Shown: positions 1 to 6,060, numbered from the stretch's first letter. The stretch is 6,060 bases of DNA from Proteobacteria bacterium UBA1847 (GCA_002338605.1 DDIP01000402.1:1-6060); one strand, 5' to 3'. A program made the numbers and translations. Notes: a model not told the origin generated them from the letters alone.

Positions 1-105
1 GTCCTCCCGAAAAAGGCCACCAAGTCTGGTGCCACTTGTATCCCTAAGCAAAATCCGGTTTAAGATTGAACGCACACCTGAGGACTCATTGAAGCCCTCC
101 CCAGG

Positions 106-144
106 TTGTCATCCTGAGCCAGCGGCGAAGGATCTGTGCCCAGG
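106..144 (+). repeat. Dispersed hairpin repeat, upstream copy
   Basis: The segment contains TTGTCATCCTGAGC and GGCGAAGGATCTGTGCCCAGG (124-144). It folds as ATCCT (111-115) with AGGAT (129-133), a tandem G-A/A-G mismatch (116-117 against 127-128), GCC (118-120) with GGC (124-126), and an AGC loop. Sequences of the TCATCCTGAGC...GCGAAGGATCTG type are, from general knowledge, interspersed intergenic repeats in several environmental bacterial phyla. An inverted copy lies beyond the other end of the large gene (5870-5908), 30 of 39 bases identical by hand alignment and 19 of 21 in the core. Confidence 0.6.
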
Positions 145-217
145 TAAATCGTGACGAAAATGGAATTTGAAGTCCCGCCGCTACGCAGATTAGTGACTCA
201 CCCTTCGCAGTTATATG

Positions 218-233
218 GAAACTGCACAGTTTC
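218..233. repeat. Palindrome GAAACTG-CA-CAGTTTC
   Basis: Two perfectly complementary 7-base arms are separated by two bases, about 33 bases upstream of the candidate -35 box. With a small asymmetric interruption the pairing can extend outward (ATA 213-215 with TAT 235-237). It could be a binding site for a dimeric regulator or a DNA/RNA hairpin. No regulator gene is present in the window. Confidence 0.3.
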
Positions 234-265
234 GTATCAAACCCAACTTTGGGCTGCGGAAAACG

Positions 266-294
266 TTGACAAGTCTATGAAGCAGTAAGACAAT
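266..294 (+). promoter_or_regulatory. Candidate sigma70-like promoter
   Basis: A perfect TTGACA (266-271) is followed after 17 bases by GACAAT (289-294), which matches the -10 consensus at four of six positions. Transcription would start near 300, leaving a 5' leader of roughly 250 bases before the GTG. Two palindromes lie nearby, one upstream of the -35 and one just past the expected start. This is a consensus match only. A nearer alternative, CATAAT at 374-379, has a poor -35. Confidence 0.3.
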
Positions 295-307
295 CAGAGA
301 GAAATTT

Positions 308-317
308 TCAGATCTGA
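308..317. repeat. Perfect 10-bp palindrome TCAGATCTGA
   Basis: A perfect dyad centred on a BglII-type AGATCT core lies about eight bases after the start point expected from the 266-294 promoter. That is a position where operators often sit. Ten-base palindromes do occur by chance at this scale, so the functional call is weak. Confidence 0.2.
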
Positions 318-499
318 TTCGTCTATCATGCCGAACTTCCTACTCAATTATTAGTCTGAATAGATATCCAGCTCATAATAAATTCCGAAATTAACTGAAT
401 GTAAGACATGCAATCATATGTTCTCAGACGACTGAAGTTTGTCCCAATGCGAGTAACCACTGTGGAAGGTTCAAATTTTTTTAGTCGAGTTTGTTGGCC

Positions 500-553
500 A
501 TGAGGGAAAGTTCTTCAAGGGTGACTGGAGATTTTGGAGGCCAAGGCTGGTGA
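500..553 (+). CDS. Possible 17-codon leader peptide overlapping the GTG start
   Basis: An ATG at 500 opens a 17-codon frame (peptide MRESSRVTGDFGGQGW plus a stop) that ends with TGA at 551-553, overlapping the GTG at 550 in a GTGA junction. Such overlaps are typical of translational coupling. However, there is no good Shine-Dalgarno before the ATG and the peptide has no recognisable features, so it may be chance. If translated, ribosomes would pass through the region that can pair with the downstream ribosome site. Confidence 0.15.
   Translation: MRESSSRVTGDFGGQGW
536..540 (+). promoter_or_regulatory. Shine-Dalgarno sequence for the STAND gene
   Basis: GGAGG sits nine bases before the GTG at 550, which is ideal spacing. 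It decides the start: the reading frame stays open upstream to a stop at 454-456, but no ATG or GTG with a comparable ribosome site is found there in frame. Its last two bases are also part of a possible 6-bp stem with 494-499. Confidence 0.75.
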
Positions 554-3500
554 CCGCGAACGTAAGCAGTCCCGCGTCAAGCGGGCCGGCTGGCAGCCAT
601 TTTGAGGGTCAGATTGGCGCCCACTACTTGCTATCTATGTTGACGGGCACAGAGCCCCGTGGCCTACCAGGCACGACGATTGATCGTATCGAGTTCCAGC
701 GAGCAGCTGAGGGCCGACCACTCGACGACGTCATTGTGCATGCCCATGATGCACATGGTAATCCTGCAGTTCTCGAGATCCAGGTCAAGCGGAGCATCAC
801 ATTTGCGAAGACTGATCCAGTGTTTCGTGCAGTCATTGATCAGATAGTTCAGGCCTCCCGGAGGCCAGACTTCTGGCCCAGCCGCTACGAACTCGCGATT
901 GCCACGGCCCGAACATCTCGAAAGATCGACGGTGCCTATCAGGACGTCCTGACCTGGGCACGACAGTTAAGCGACGCACCAACCTTCACGGCCAGGATCG
1001 ATCGTCCGGGATCTGCCAATGATGACATGCGTACTTTTGTGCGAACTTTTAAGTCGCATTTGCGAGATGCCGGTGTACCCGACGATGAAGAGACAGTTTG
1101 GCGGCTACTGCGAAAACTCCAGATTCTCGTCTTTGACTTTACTGCCCAAGGCTCCGCGTCCGAGGATCTCGCTAGGGAACGTGCCGTTCGCGCCCTCCAC
1201 CCAGACGACTCGCTTCAGGCAGGAAACCTATGGACGACCATGGTCGAGCTCGCCCTGCGTGTCGCAGCGAGTGGCGGTGACCGTACGCGCGAGGGTCTGA
1301 TCGAGGACCTCGGGTCATTTCGCCTTGCAGGCGACAGACGCTACTCATCTGCACGCGCCGCGCTCGCCGAGGCGTCTCACAACGCCCTTTCAGACATCAA
1401 CGATCGAGTCGGCCATGTCATGTTGACTCGACATGAGCAGGTCGCTGCTGTTCATGCCGCACTTGATACTGGTCGCTACGTCGAAATCCGTGGCGACGCC
1501 GGCGTCGGCAAGTCGGGCGTATTGAAGCACTTCGCAGAGCAGATCGCTACAGAGTCCCTGGTTGTCGTGCTCAGTCCTGGCCGATGTACACCGAGGGGGT
1601 GGACTACAATGAGGGCAGTGCTCGGGTTTGATGGCACAGCTCGTGATCTACTAATCGATCTTGCGAGCGACGGTGGAGCGATCCTCTTCGTCGACAATCT
1701 AGACATCTTTGGGGACGAGGAACGAAAGACCGTAGTTGACCTCGTCCGCGAAGCTGAGAGCATTCCTGGATTTGCCGTGATCGCGACAGCAAGGCGCAAC
1801 TTCGGAGTCGAAGAATTGAACTGGCTACCGACGGACGTGCTTGATCGTATGGGGCGTGCTGAACCTATCTTGATCGGTGAACTGAGTGATGCCGAAGTTG
1901 AGGAGATTCGGCACGCCGCTCCGAGGCTTGCGCCCCTCTTGGCCGACACACATCCGGCACGCGACGTAGCCCGGAATCTCTTCCGTCTCGCCCGCCTTGC
2001 AAGCCGGCCGGGAGACGATACAATCCTCCGGACCGAAGTTGACATGGCCGAGCAGTGGTGGCAAACGGCCGACGGTAGAAACGACGCCGACCACCGGGAG
2101 CGTGCTAGGCTGCTAAGGGCTTTGGCGGAACAAGCTCTCTCGCGAACTCAACCCCTGGAAGTTGGTGGTCACTCGGCCAGGGCCGTGGACACCCTGGTCT
2201 CAAGTGAGTCTTTGCGCGACTTAGGAAACGACCGCGTCGCGTTCCGGCATGATGTCTTTCGCGAATGGGCGATTGCCAACCTACTTCATACCGACCCGAC
2301 AACCATCGAGCGTTTACCTCTAGACCGTCCTGCGCCAGCGGTCCTGGCGCGAGGCGTGGAGCTTGCTTCGCGCATGGTCCTTGAGCGTGAAACCAATGTC
2401 TCGCGCTGGCTGTTGCTTATTGAGCGTTTGAGTCACGAGGGTATGCACGGTTCGTGGCGACGGGCGGTATTGCTGGCCCTAGTACGCTCCGAAGTCGGGC
2501 CAGAGTTGCTGAAGCGCGCGGCCGCTATTTTGCTCGAAAACCGAGCAAGTATGCTTCGCGAACTCATCCGAGTAGTGATGGCAGTTGACGTTGAGCCAGC
2601 TTCAAAGTTGTTCGAGGCTGTTGGTCTTGACCCAACGATGGTCCCGGCAAGTCTCAATGTTCCTAGCAAAGCATCCTGGAGGCGATTGATCGGCTGGTTA
2701 CTGAGTCTTGGTGAGAACTTGCCTGCGGCGGTGTTCCCAGAGGTAGTCAACTTTTATAAAGCGTGGTCCATTGGAACGCTCGGCCACGATCGGATGACTC
2801 CGTTCCTGCTACAGCGGCTTTATTGGTGGTTAACCGAGATTGAGTCAACCCGTGACGCCGAGGACTTCAATGATCGACGTGAGCCGTTCGGTGGTGAACT
2901 TGATCATGAACAGATCAGATCATTGGAGTCCGATCTTCGCGGAGGATTACTCTTGTTCTGCAATCGGATGCCTGCGCTTGCCGTGGAGTATTTGCGATCG
3001 TTGGCCAAACGCCGACACAGCAAAGATGCTGTGCGGAGCATTCTGAAATTCCGCGGATCGCTGGCGCAGGCGGCCCCAGCGGAGCTCGCAGAGCTAACAC
3101 TGTCCGCCCTGGTTCCGAAGCGTCAACCTGACGACCGATCCTATCGACGCGAGTTCAGAGAGCCCTTTAGTTTTCTCGACCACGAGTTTCTTCCCGCATC
3201 CCCTGCGCAGGGTCCGTTCCTGGACCTTCTCAATCATGCACCGCCACATGGATTGTCGTTGATCCATCGGCTTGTTGACCACGCAATCTCGTTCTACACC
3301 GATGGCAAAGAGTATGGCGTAGATGCGATCACCATCGTCTTTCCAGGCGGCACGCGCGCTTTTCCCTGGGGGCGATCGTACACCTGGGCACGAGACGAAG
3401 GGAACGGTTCCTACTGTATAACGTCGGCCCTCATGGCTCTAGAAGCCTGGGCGCACCACCGAATCGAAGCAGGAGAGAATTTCGATTCGGTTCTGAATGA

Positions 3501-5694
3501 TGTGCTTGGCCCACCCGGCTCCCCAGCAGCCTACCTTTTGGTCGCAATTGATCTCATCCTTTCTCATTGGCCGAAATCACGGGAGGCGGCCGTTCCTTTC
3601 CTGTCTTGCCCCGAACTCCTATGTATTGACCGTCAACGATACTTTCGCGACACACTCAATTTTTCAGATATTTTTGGTCTCAGCGCGTTGCAAAGGGAAC
3701 CGGTCGGCGCGGCCAGTAGGGCGAGTCTAAAGAAGCGCCACTCCCGAGGCTCCATGCTCGATCAGCTCATTGGAGCGTACGCTGTGCTCGGACCAGTCCA
3801 CCTCCGAGAAAAGCTTGGTACTCTGCTACATCATGCCGCTGAACGCCTCGGCCCGCCCGATCAACAGTCGAACTTGGGTGATCCCGCCTTCATGGCGTTT
3901 CATGCACTCAACTCAATTGATCCCAACAATTGGCGAGAGGTATCTATTCCGCAGCCTGACGGTACGACTAGAGTGTTTCTCGAATACATGGTGCCGGAGG
4001 CCGAAAGTCGGCACATTGCAGGTCCCCAGGAGGCCTTGCAAGGTAGGTTGACGGACGCCAATATACAGGCCTCTGTGAGGCTTGCGGTGGATGACCCGTC
4101 CCGTTCATCACCCACGGTTGCGGCAGCGGCGGTCGAATGGGCGCAAAGCGCGACGGCCACTCCGACCAGCAGGGACGCGGATGAAGACGCGGATTCAATG
4201 CTGGAACAGGCTGTGGTCGGTGCAGCCATGATTGCAATGCGGGATGGGAGCACGGATTTACGCACTCAGAGCCAAGCATGGGCGCGTAGCATTTTTGCCA
4301 AGGCGCTGCAGACCAAAAACGATCCTGTTCATCGATTTCGGTCTGGACTCCAGTTTAACCCGGTCGGAATGGCGTTTGTCGGAATAGTTTACTTGCTAAA
4401 AGATTGCGCCGCCTCTGACGATGTGCGTGCCCTCCTCGGTGTAGCCATCCGTGAGGAACCCGCTGCAGCGCACGGTTTCGGTGCGGGGGCCACCACCCTC
4501 GCCTCAATCGACGAGCGCTTGCCGCGTGCAGTGCTACGGTGTGCCTTCGCGGCATGTATTCGCCCAAGTCGCGAATGGGATCTCCCCGAGGGTGAGGTTT
4601 CGGCGCGTTCCGATCGCCGTCGGCAACGGGTTCAAGCGGCCATAGATGCTGAGCTAGACTGGCTTGCCGATGGGCGTTCTGAACCTGACTGGCCGGCGTT
4701 CCCGACAAAAGAAGTGCGAGTCCAAACGGGAATTCGGTTATCGGGATTACAACAGCGGGAAGATTCGCCCACATCGAAGCGCCCCCTACAGGATGAATAT
4801 GTAGACCACCAAGCGGTGGCAGTGTGGCTCGCCAATGCTCAGAATCTCGTAGATGTAGTCGAGCGCCCATGGCTAATCGAGATCTCTCGGACTTATGCCG
4901 CTTGGACTGCCGCAGCAAACGGAGCTGGGCTGAACTCGTACGAAGAAGTTGCCTCCCCGCCAAGTGAGTGGAACAATGCGTACTTCAATCTGCTGGCCCA
5001 CTGCCTGCCTAAACTTGCCTTGCCGGAGATTGAGCAATTTGCGTTGACTCCTATCAGTTCGTTGCCCGACAAGTCGTTCTTTGATGTAATCACGCAGTTT
5101 CTGCGAAGCGTTGATGCCGTCTACTTTAACGATCGGGGTTTGCAGACGCCCATCGCGATTAGCACCCGGTCTGCGCTCGGCAACCGATTGATGGCGAGTA
5201 ACGGCTGGAAGCGGTTAGGGGCCAGTCGATCTAGCTCCATCGAATTGCATATCGGACCGGCCATCGCTGTACTCTTCTTCAACGATCGTGGTTTCGCCCA
5301 GCCCCCTAAATGCTACTTACTTCCAAACGGCATTGATCGGCTCGATCACTTCCTCCCTGTACTTGGGAAGCTAGTGGAGACCGGTCCTTCATTGTTTGTT
5401 ACTATTGTGACACTCAACTTATTTGAGGTATCTCCAAGGTCGACACACCTTCCCTTTATCGTGGCAGCAGCGAAGTCTTGGCTGGCTAGCTTTCATGAGA
5501 ACAGCGAGTTCTGGGTTGAAAATGGTATCGGTCGTCGTGTGTGCGGTTGGGTCGAAAAAGTTTGGCGGCAGGAGCCGGCTTTGCTAGATACCGATAAGTC
5601 AATACGGGTCGATGTAGATCAATTGCTAGCGGCGTTAGTTAGCTTGGGAGTGCCGGAGGCCAGACGCATGGAAAAAGCGCTCAATAATGAATGA
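550..5694 (+). CDS. Avs-like STAND NTPase with N-terminal PD-(D/E)XK nuclease-like domain (putative anti-phage defence protein)
   Basis: This is an uninterrupted 1,714-residue reading frame. Seen: a nuclease-like N terminus (residues ~15-165: FEGQ at 18-21, LDD at 58-60, EIQVK at 76-80), a helical linker (~165-282), a P-loop NTPase (Walker A GDAGVGKS 315-322; Walker B AILFVD 377-382 followed by D385; ATARR 412-416), a winged-helix-like segment ending in FRHDVFREWA (565-574), and a long helical C-terminal region (~590-1714). No signal peptide, membrane segment, frameshift or lost P-loop residue is visible. Known: nuclease-STAND-repeat proteins of 1,500-2,000 residues include the Avs proteins, which bind phage proteins through the C-terminal part, oligomerise with ATP and degrade DNA. 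Inferred: a soluble phage sensor and suicide nuclease acting alone. The GTG start is chosen for its well-spaced GGAGG at 536-540 and because the next in-frame ATG (codon 30) would delete the FEGQ helix. Alternatives are another STAND regulator or a nuclease-dead paralogue. The architecture is fairly secure; the subtype and trigger are unknown. Confidence 0.9.
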   Translation: MTANVSSPASSGPAGSHFEGQIGAHYLLSMLTGTEPRGLPGTTIDRIEFQRAAEGRPLDDVIVHAHDAHGNPAVLEIQVKRSITFAKTDPVFRAVIDQIVQASRRPDFWPSRYELAIATARTSRKIDGAYQDVLTWARQLSDAPTFTARIDRPGSANDDMRTFVRTFKSHLRDAGVPDDEETVWRLLRKLQILVFDFTAQGSASEDLARERAVRALHPDDSLQAGNLWTTMVELALRVAASGGDRTREGLIEDLGSFRLAGDRRYSSARAALAEASHNALSDINDRVGHVMLTRHEQVAAVHAALDTGRYVEIRGDAGVGKSGVLKHFAEQIATESLVVVLSPGRCTPRGWTTMRAVLGFDGTARDLLIDLASDGGAILFVDNLDIFGDEERKTVVDLVREAESIPGFAVIATARRNFGVEELNWLPTDVLDRMGRAEPILIGELSDAEVEEIRHAAPRLAPLLADTHPARDVARNLFRLARLASRPGDDTILRTEVDMAEQWWQTADGRNDADHRERARLLRALAEQALSRTQPLEVGGHSARAVDTLVSSESLRDLGNDRVAFRHDVFREWAIANLLHTDPTTIERLPLDRPAPAVLARGVELASRMVLERETNVSRWLLLIERLSHEGMHGSWRRAVLLALVRSEVGPELLKRAAAILLENRASMLRELIRVVMAVDVEPASKLFEAVGLDPTMVPASLNVPSKASWRRLIGWLLSLGENLPAAVFPEVVNFYKAWSIGTLGHDRMTPFLLQRLYWWLTEIESTRDAEDFNDRREPFGGELDHEQIRSLESDLRGGLLLFCNRMPALAVEYLRSLAKRRHSKDAVRSILKFRGSLAQAAPAELAELTLSALVPKRQPDDRSYRREFREPFSFLDHEFLPASPAQGPFLDLLNHAPPHGLSLIHRLVDHAISFYTDGKEYGVDAITIVFPGGTRAFPWGRSYTWARDEGNGSYCITSALMALEAWAHHRIEAGENFDSVLNDVLGPPGSPAAYLLVAIDLILSHWPKSREAAVPFLSCPELLCIDRQRYFRDTLNFSDIFGLSALQREPVGAASRASLKKRHSRGSMLDQLIGAYAVLGPVHLREKLGTLLHHAAERLGPPDQQSNLGDPAFMAFHALNSIDPNNWREVSIPQPDGTTRVFLEYMVPEAESRHIAGPQEALQGRLTDANIQASVRLAVDDPSRSSPTVAAAAVEWAQSATATPTSRDADEDADSMLEQAVVGAAMIAMRDGSTDLRTQSQAWARSIFAKALQTKNDPVHRFRSGLQFNPVGMAFVGIVYLLKDCAASDDVRALLGVAIREEPAAAHGFGAGATTLASIDERLPRAVLRCAFAACIRPSREWDLPEGEVSARSDRRRQRVQAAIDAELDWLADGRSEPDWPAFPTKEVRVQTGIRLSGLQQREDSPTSKRPLQDEYVDHQAVAVWLANAQNLVDVVERPWLIEISRTYAAWTAAANGAGLNSYEEVASPPSEWNNAYFNLLAHCLPKLALPEIEQFALTPISSLPDKSFFDVITQFLRSVDAVYFNDRGLQTPIAISTRSALGNRLMASNGWKRLGASRSSSIELHIGPAIAVLFFNDRGFAQPPKCYLLPNGIDRLDHFLPVLGKLVETGPSLFVTIVTLNLFEVSPRSTHLPFIVAAAKSWLASFHENSEFWVENGIGRRVCGWVEKVWRQEPALLDTDKSIRVDVDQLLAALVSLGVPEARRMEKALNNE
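592..1044 (+). other. Nuclease-like domain, PD-(D/E)XK fold with QxK active site (residues ~15-165)
   Basis: The first ~150 residues show the expected order for a restriction-endonuclease-like fold. It starts with a helix bearing FEGQIGAHYLLSML (18-31), then a strand ending in acidic D59/D60 followed by VIV, then a strand LEIQVKR (75-81) with Q78 and K80, followed by helices (VFRAVIDQIVQA, 91-102) and a hydrophobic strand YELAIATA (113-120). A D...QxK signature instead of D...ExK is known for Mrr-type and Cap4/DUF4297-type nucleases, both of which serve as N-terminal effectors in Avs proteins. The position fits an effector. I cannot tell Mrr from Cap4 without a profile search. Boundaries are approximate. 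Confidence 0.7.
1396..2295 (+). other. STAND-type NTPase core with winged-helix-like end (residues ~283-582)
   Basis: The segment opens with a helix carrying R294/E296 and VAAVHAALDTGRYVEIRG, the usual lead-in to a P-loop. The Walker A box GDAGVGKS follows (315-322; K321, S322). A hydrophobic strand with D382, then N-L-D385, forms Walker B. FAVIATARR (408-416) matches the sensor strand with conserved Thr and Arg seen in STAND NTPases (T413, R415). LDRMGRAEPILIGELSDAEVEEI (431-453) resembles the post-core helical segment, and 515-582, ending FRHDVFREWAIANLL, resembles the winged helix that closes NACHT/AP-ATPase-like modules. The function would be ATP-dependent oligomerisation after target binding. 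Which STAND clade it belongs to is not decidable by eye. Confidence 0.75.
2317..5691 (+). other. Long helical C-terminal region, putative target-sensor (residues ~590-1714)
   Basis: About 1,120 residues follow the NTPase, two thirds of the protein. They read as successive amphipathic helices with abundant Leu, Ala and Trp, and no recognisable catalytic motif. No clean TPR, LRR or WD period is visible by eye, so any helical repeats are degenerate. A block at 931-1030 (FPGGTRAFPW, then ALMALEAWAHHRI, LLVAIDLILSHWP, CPELLCIDRQR) looks unusually rich in aromatic and Cys/Pro residues and may be a specialised module. An acidic, helix-poor linker lies at 1201-1216. In characterised Avs proteins this part is a TPR-like binding surface for phage terminase or portal proteins. 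Assigning the same role here is inference. Confidence 0.5.
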
Positions 5695-5739
5695 GGAAGG
5701 CGAGAAAGAATTTGGGTCATTGCTAGCGGTTTTATTATA

Positions 5740-5769
5740 TGGGATTAGAAGGCAGTTCTCATAATCCCA
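5740..5769 (+). other. 8-bp stem-loop after the gene, possible weak terminator
   Basis: TGGGATTA (5740-5747) and TAATCCCA (5762-5769) are exact reverse complements separated by 14 bases, 45 bases after the stop codon. There is no T-run directly downstream on either strand, so a canonical intrinsic terminator is not supported. It may instead protect the mRNA 3' end. A smaller stem, GGACT/AGTCC at 5832-5847, follows. Confidence 0.3.
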
Positions 5770-5869
5770 GATTTCAAGCGATCTTCCAACTATGACTTTG
5801 TTTCTAGAACCGGAATGTGGAGACAACCGATGGACTAAACAGAGTCCGAGCTTAGCCCTGCCTTTTCCT

Positions 5870-5908
5870 CCTGGACACAGATCCTTCACCGTGGGTTTAG
5901 AATAATAA
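5870..5908 (-). repeat. Dispersed hairpin repeat, inverted downstream copy (diverged)
   Basis: Read on the minus strand this matches the upstream repeat at 30 of 39 positions. The core 5870-5890 matches 124-144 at 19 of 21. Eight of the nine differences are transitions, all in the G-to-A or C-to-T sense relative to the upstream copy, as expected of a copy decaying in AT-rich surroundings. One changed pair is compensatory: the G118-C126 pair of the first copy is A-T here (5896/5888), and position 113 becomes a G-T wobble. The hairpin is therefore still possible. Confidence 0.55.
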
Positions 5909-6060
5909 TCTGTTTTAGGGCAGCAACGAGGCATTGCCGAGTTTGTCCAATTCCTAAATGGAGAAATATAAAATTTTTTGAAATTATCTGCTTTACTCTT
6001 TTGCGTTGAGAGATGTGCGAGTATAGTCATTAGTGCGTCGCTTCTTTTTATTAGGATTTA

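Larger units (their letters stand above)
1..499. other. Gene-free upstream region
   Basis: No reading frame here has a credible start and ribosome site. Frame 1 is open from the window edge to TAA at 61-63 (20 codons), so the tail of an upstream gene is possible but unprovable. G+C is about 53% over 1-120 and falls to about 33% over 301-420 by hand count. Contents are the hairpin repeat at 106-144, the palindromes at 218-233 and 308-317, and the promoter candidate at 266-294. Confidence 0.6.
5695..6060. other. Gene-free downstream region
   Basis: Nothing here looks coding. A minus-strand frame runs through it, but that frame crosses the dispersed repeat and enters the 3' end of the large gene, and its composition is not gene-like. 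The region holds two stem-loops (5740-5769, 5832-5847), the inverted repeat copy (5870-5908) and an AT-rich tail (about 34% G+C over 5901-6060) with an A/T tract at 5966-5985. No tRNA, integrase or partner defence gene is seen before the window ends. Confidence 0.55.

Noticed and set aside
1..63. C-terminal tail of an upstream gene (20 codons to TAA)
   Set aside because: It is too short to recognise, and the other forward frames are also open here (frame 2 to 151), so there is no evidence favouring any of them.
2..154. 50-codon open frame through the upstream repeat
   Set aside because: Its translation (CHPEPAAKDLCP) is the repeat itself, a familiar spurious peptide of this repeat class.
1476..2045. 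189-codon minus-strand frame over the NTPase core
   Set aside because: It is a Ser/Arg-rich shadow frame opposite clear Walker motifs on the plus strand.
4355..4963. 202-codon minus-strand frame
   Set aside because: It lies entirely inside the large gene, is low-complexity Arg/Leu/His-rich, and is typical of an antisense shadow of G+C-rich coding sequence.
550..5694. Naming the gene avs2, avs3 or avs4
   Set aside because: Motifs support the architecture but do not discriminate Mrr-like from Cap4-like effectors or identify the sensor type. A profile search would be needed.
5740..5769. Calling the 8-bp stem-loop a definite intrinsic terminator
   Set aside because: There is no T-tract follows on either strand and the loop is 14 bases long, so it is kept only as a possible weak terminator.
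5635..6030. 131-codon minus-strand reading frame overlapping the 3' end of the large gene
   Set aside because: It translates straight through the dispersed repeat, shows no family-like motif, has no good ribosome site and overlaps a well-supported gene.
1..6060. CRISPR array, tRNA, rRNA, integrase or toxin-antitoxin partner
   Set aside because: No regularly spaced direct repeats, cloverleaf-like segments or matching proteins were found on either strand.

Overview
The window is dominated by one intact, very large gene (550-5694, + strand, 1,714 codons). It is flanked by about 550 and 365 bases in which I find no convincing gene. The protein has the tripartite layout of a bacterial STAND (NLR-like) immune ATPase of the Avs type. 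It has an N-terminal PD-(D/E)XK-type nuclease-like domain (D60 ... Q78-x-K80), a central P-loop NTPase (Walker A 315-322, Walker B 377-382, Arg-containing sensor segment 409-417) with a winged-helix-like end (about 515-580), and an almost entirely helical C-terminal region of roughly 1,120 residues where a sensor would be expected. No signal peptide or membrane segment is apparent. The most economical reading is a single-gene, cytoplasmic anti-phage (abortive-infection type) system. That role is inferred from architecture, and I cannot assign an Avs subtype from sequence alone.

Layout. Bases 1-~160 hold leftover, mostly non-coding sequence with a dispersed hairpin-type repeat at 106-144. Bases 160-549 become AT-rich (about 33% G+C by hand count over 301-420). 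They carry a possible sigma70-like promoter (266-294), two palindromes (218-233, 308-317), a 17-codon leader ORF candidate (500-553) and a clear Shine-Dalgarno (536-540) for the GTG start at 550. The gene itself is clearly richer in G+C (hand-counted 60-base samples mostly 57-63%, one near the 3' end 42%). After the stop come an 8-bp hairpin (5740-5769), an inverted, diverged second copy of the upstream repeat (5870-5908) and another AT-rich tail.

Organism. The sequence indicates a bacterium of moderately high G+C content. The TCATCCTGAGC...GCGAAGGATCTG-type repeat is, from general knowledge, widely dispersed in several environmental phyla, including Acidobacteriota. That makes a soil or environmental bacterium plausible, but the taxon cannot be fixed from this window. 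A G+C-rich defence-like gene between AT-rich flanks and paired inverted repeats fits an accessory or horizontally acquired locus.
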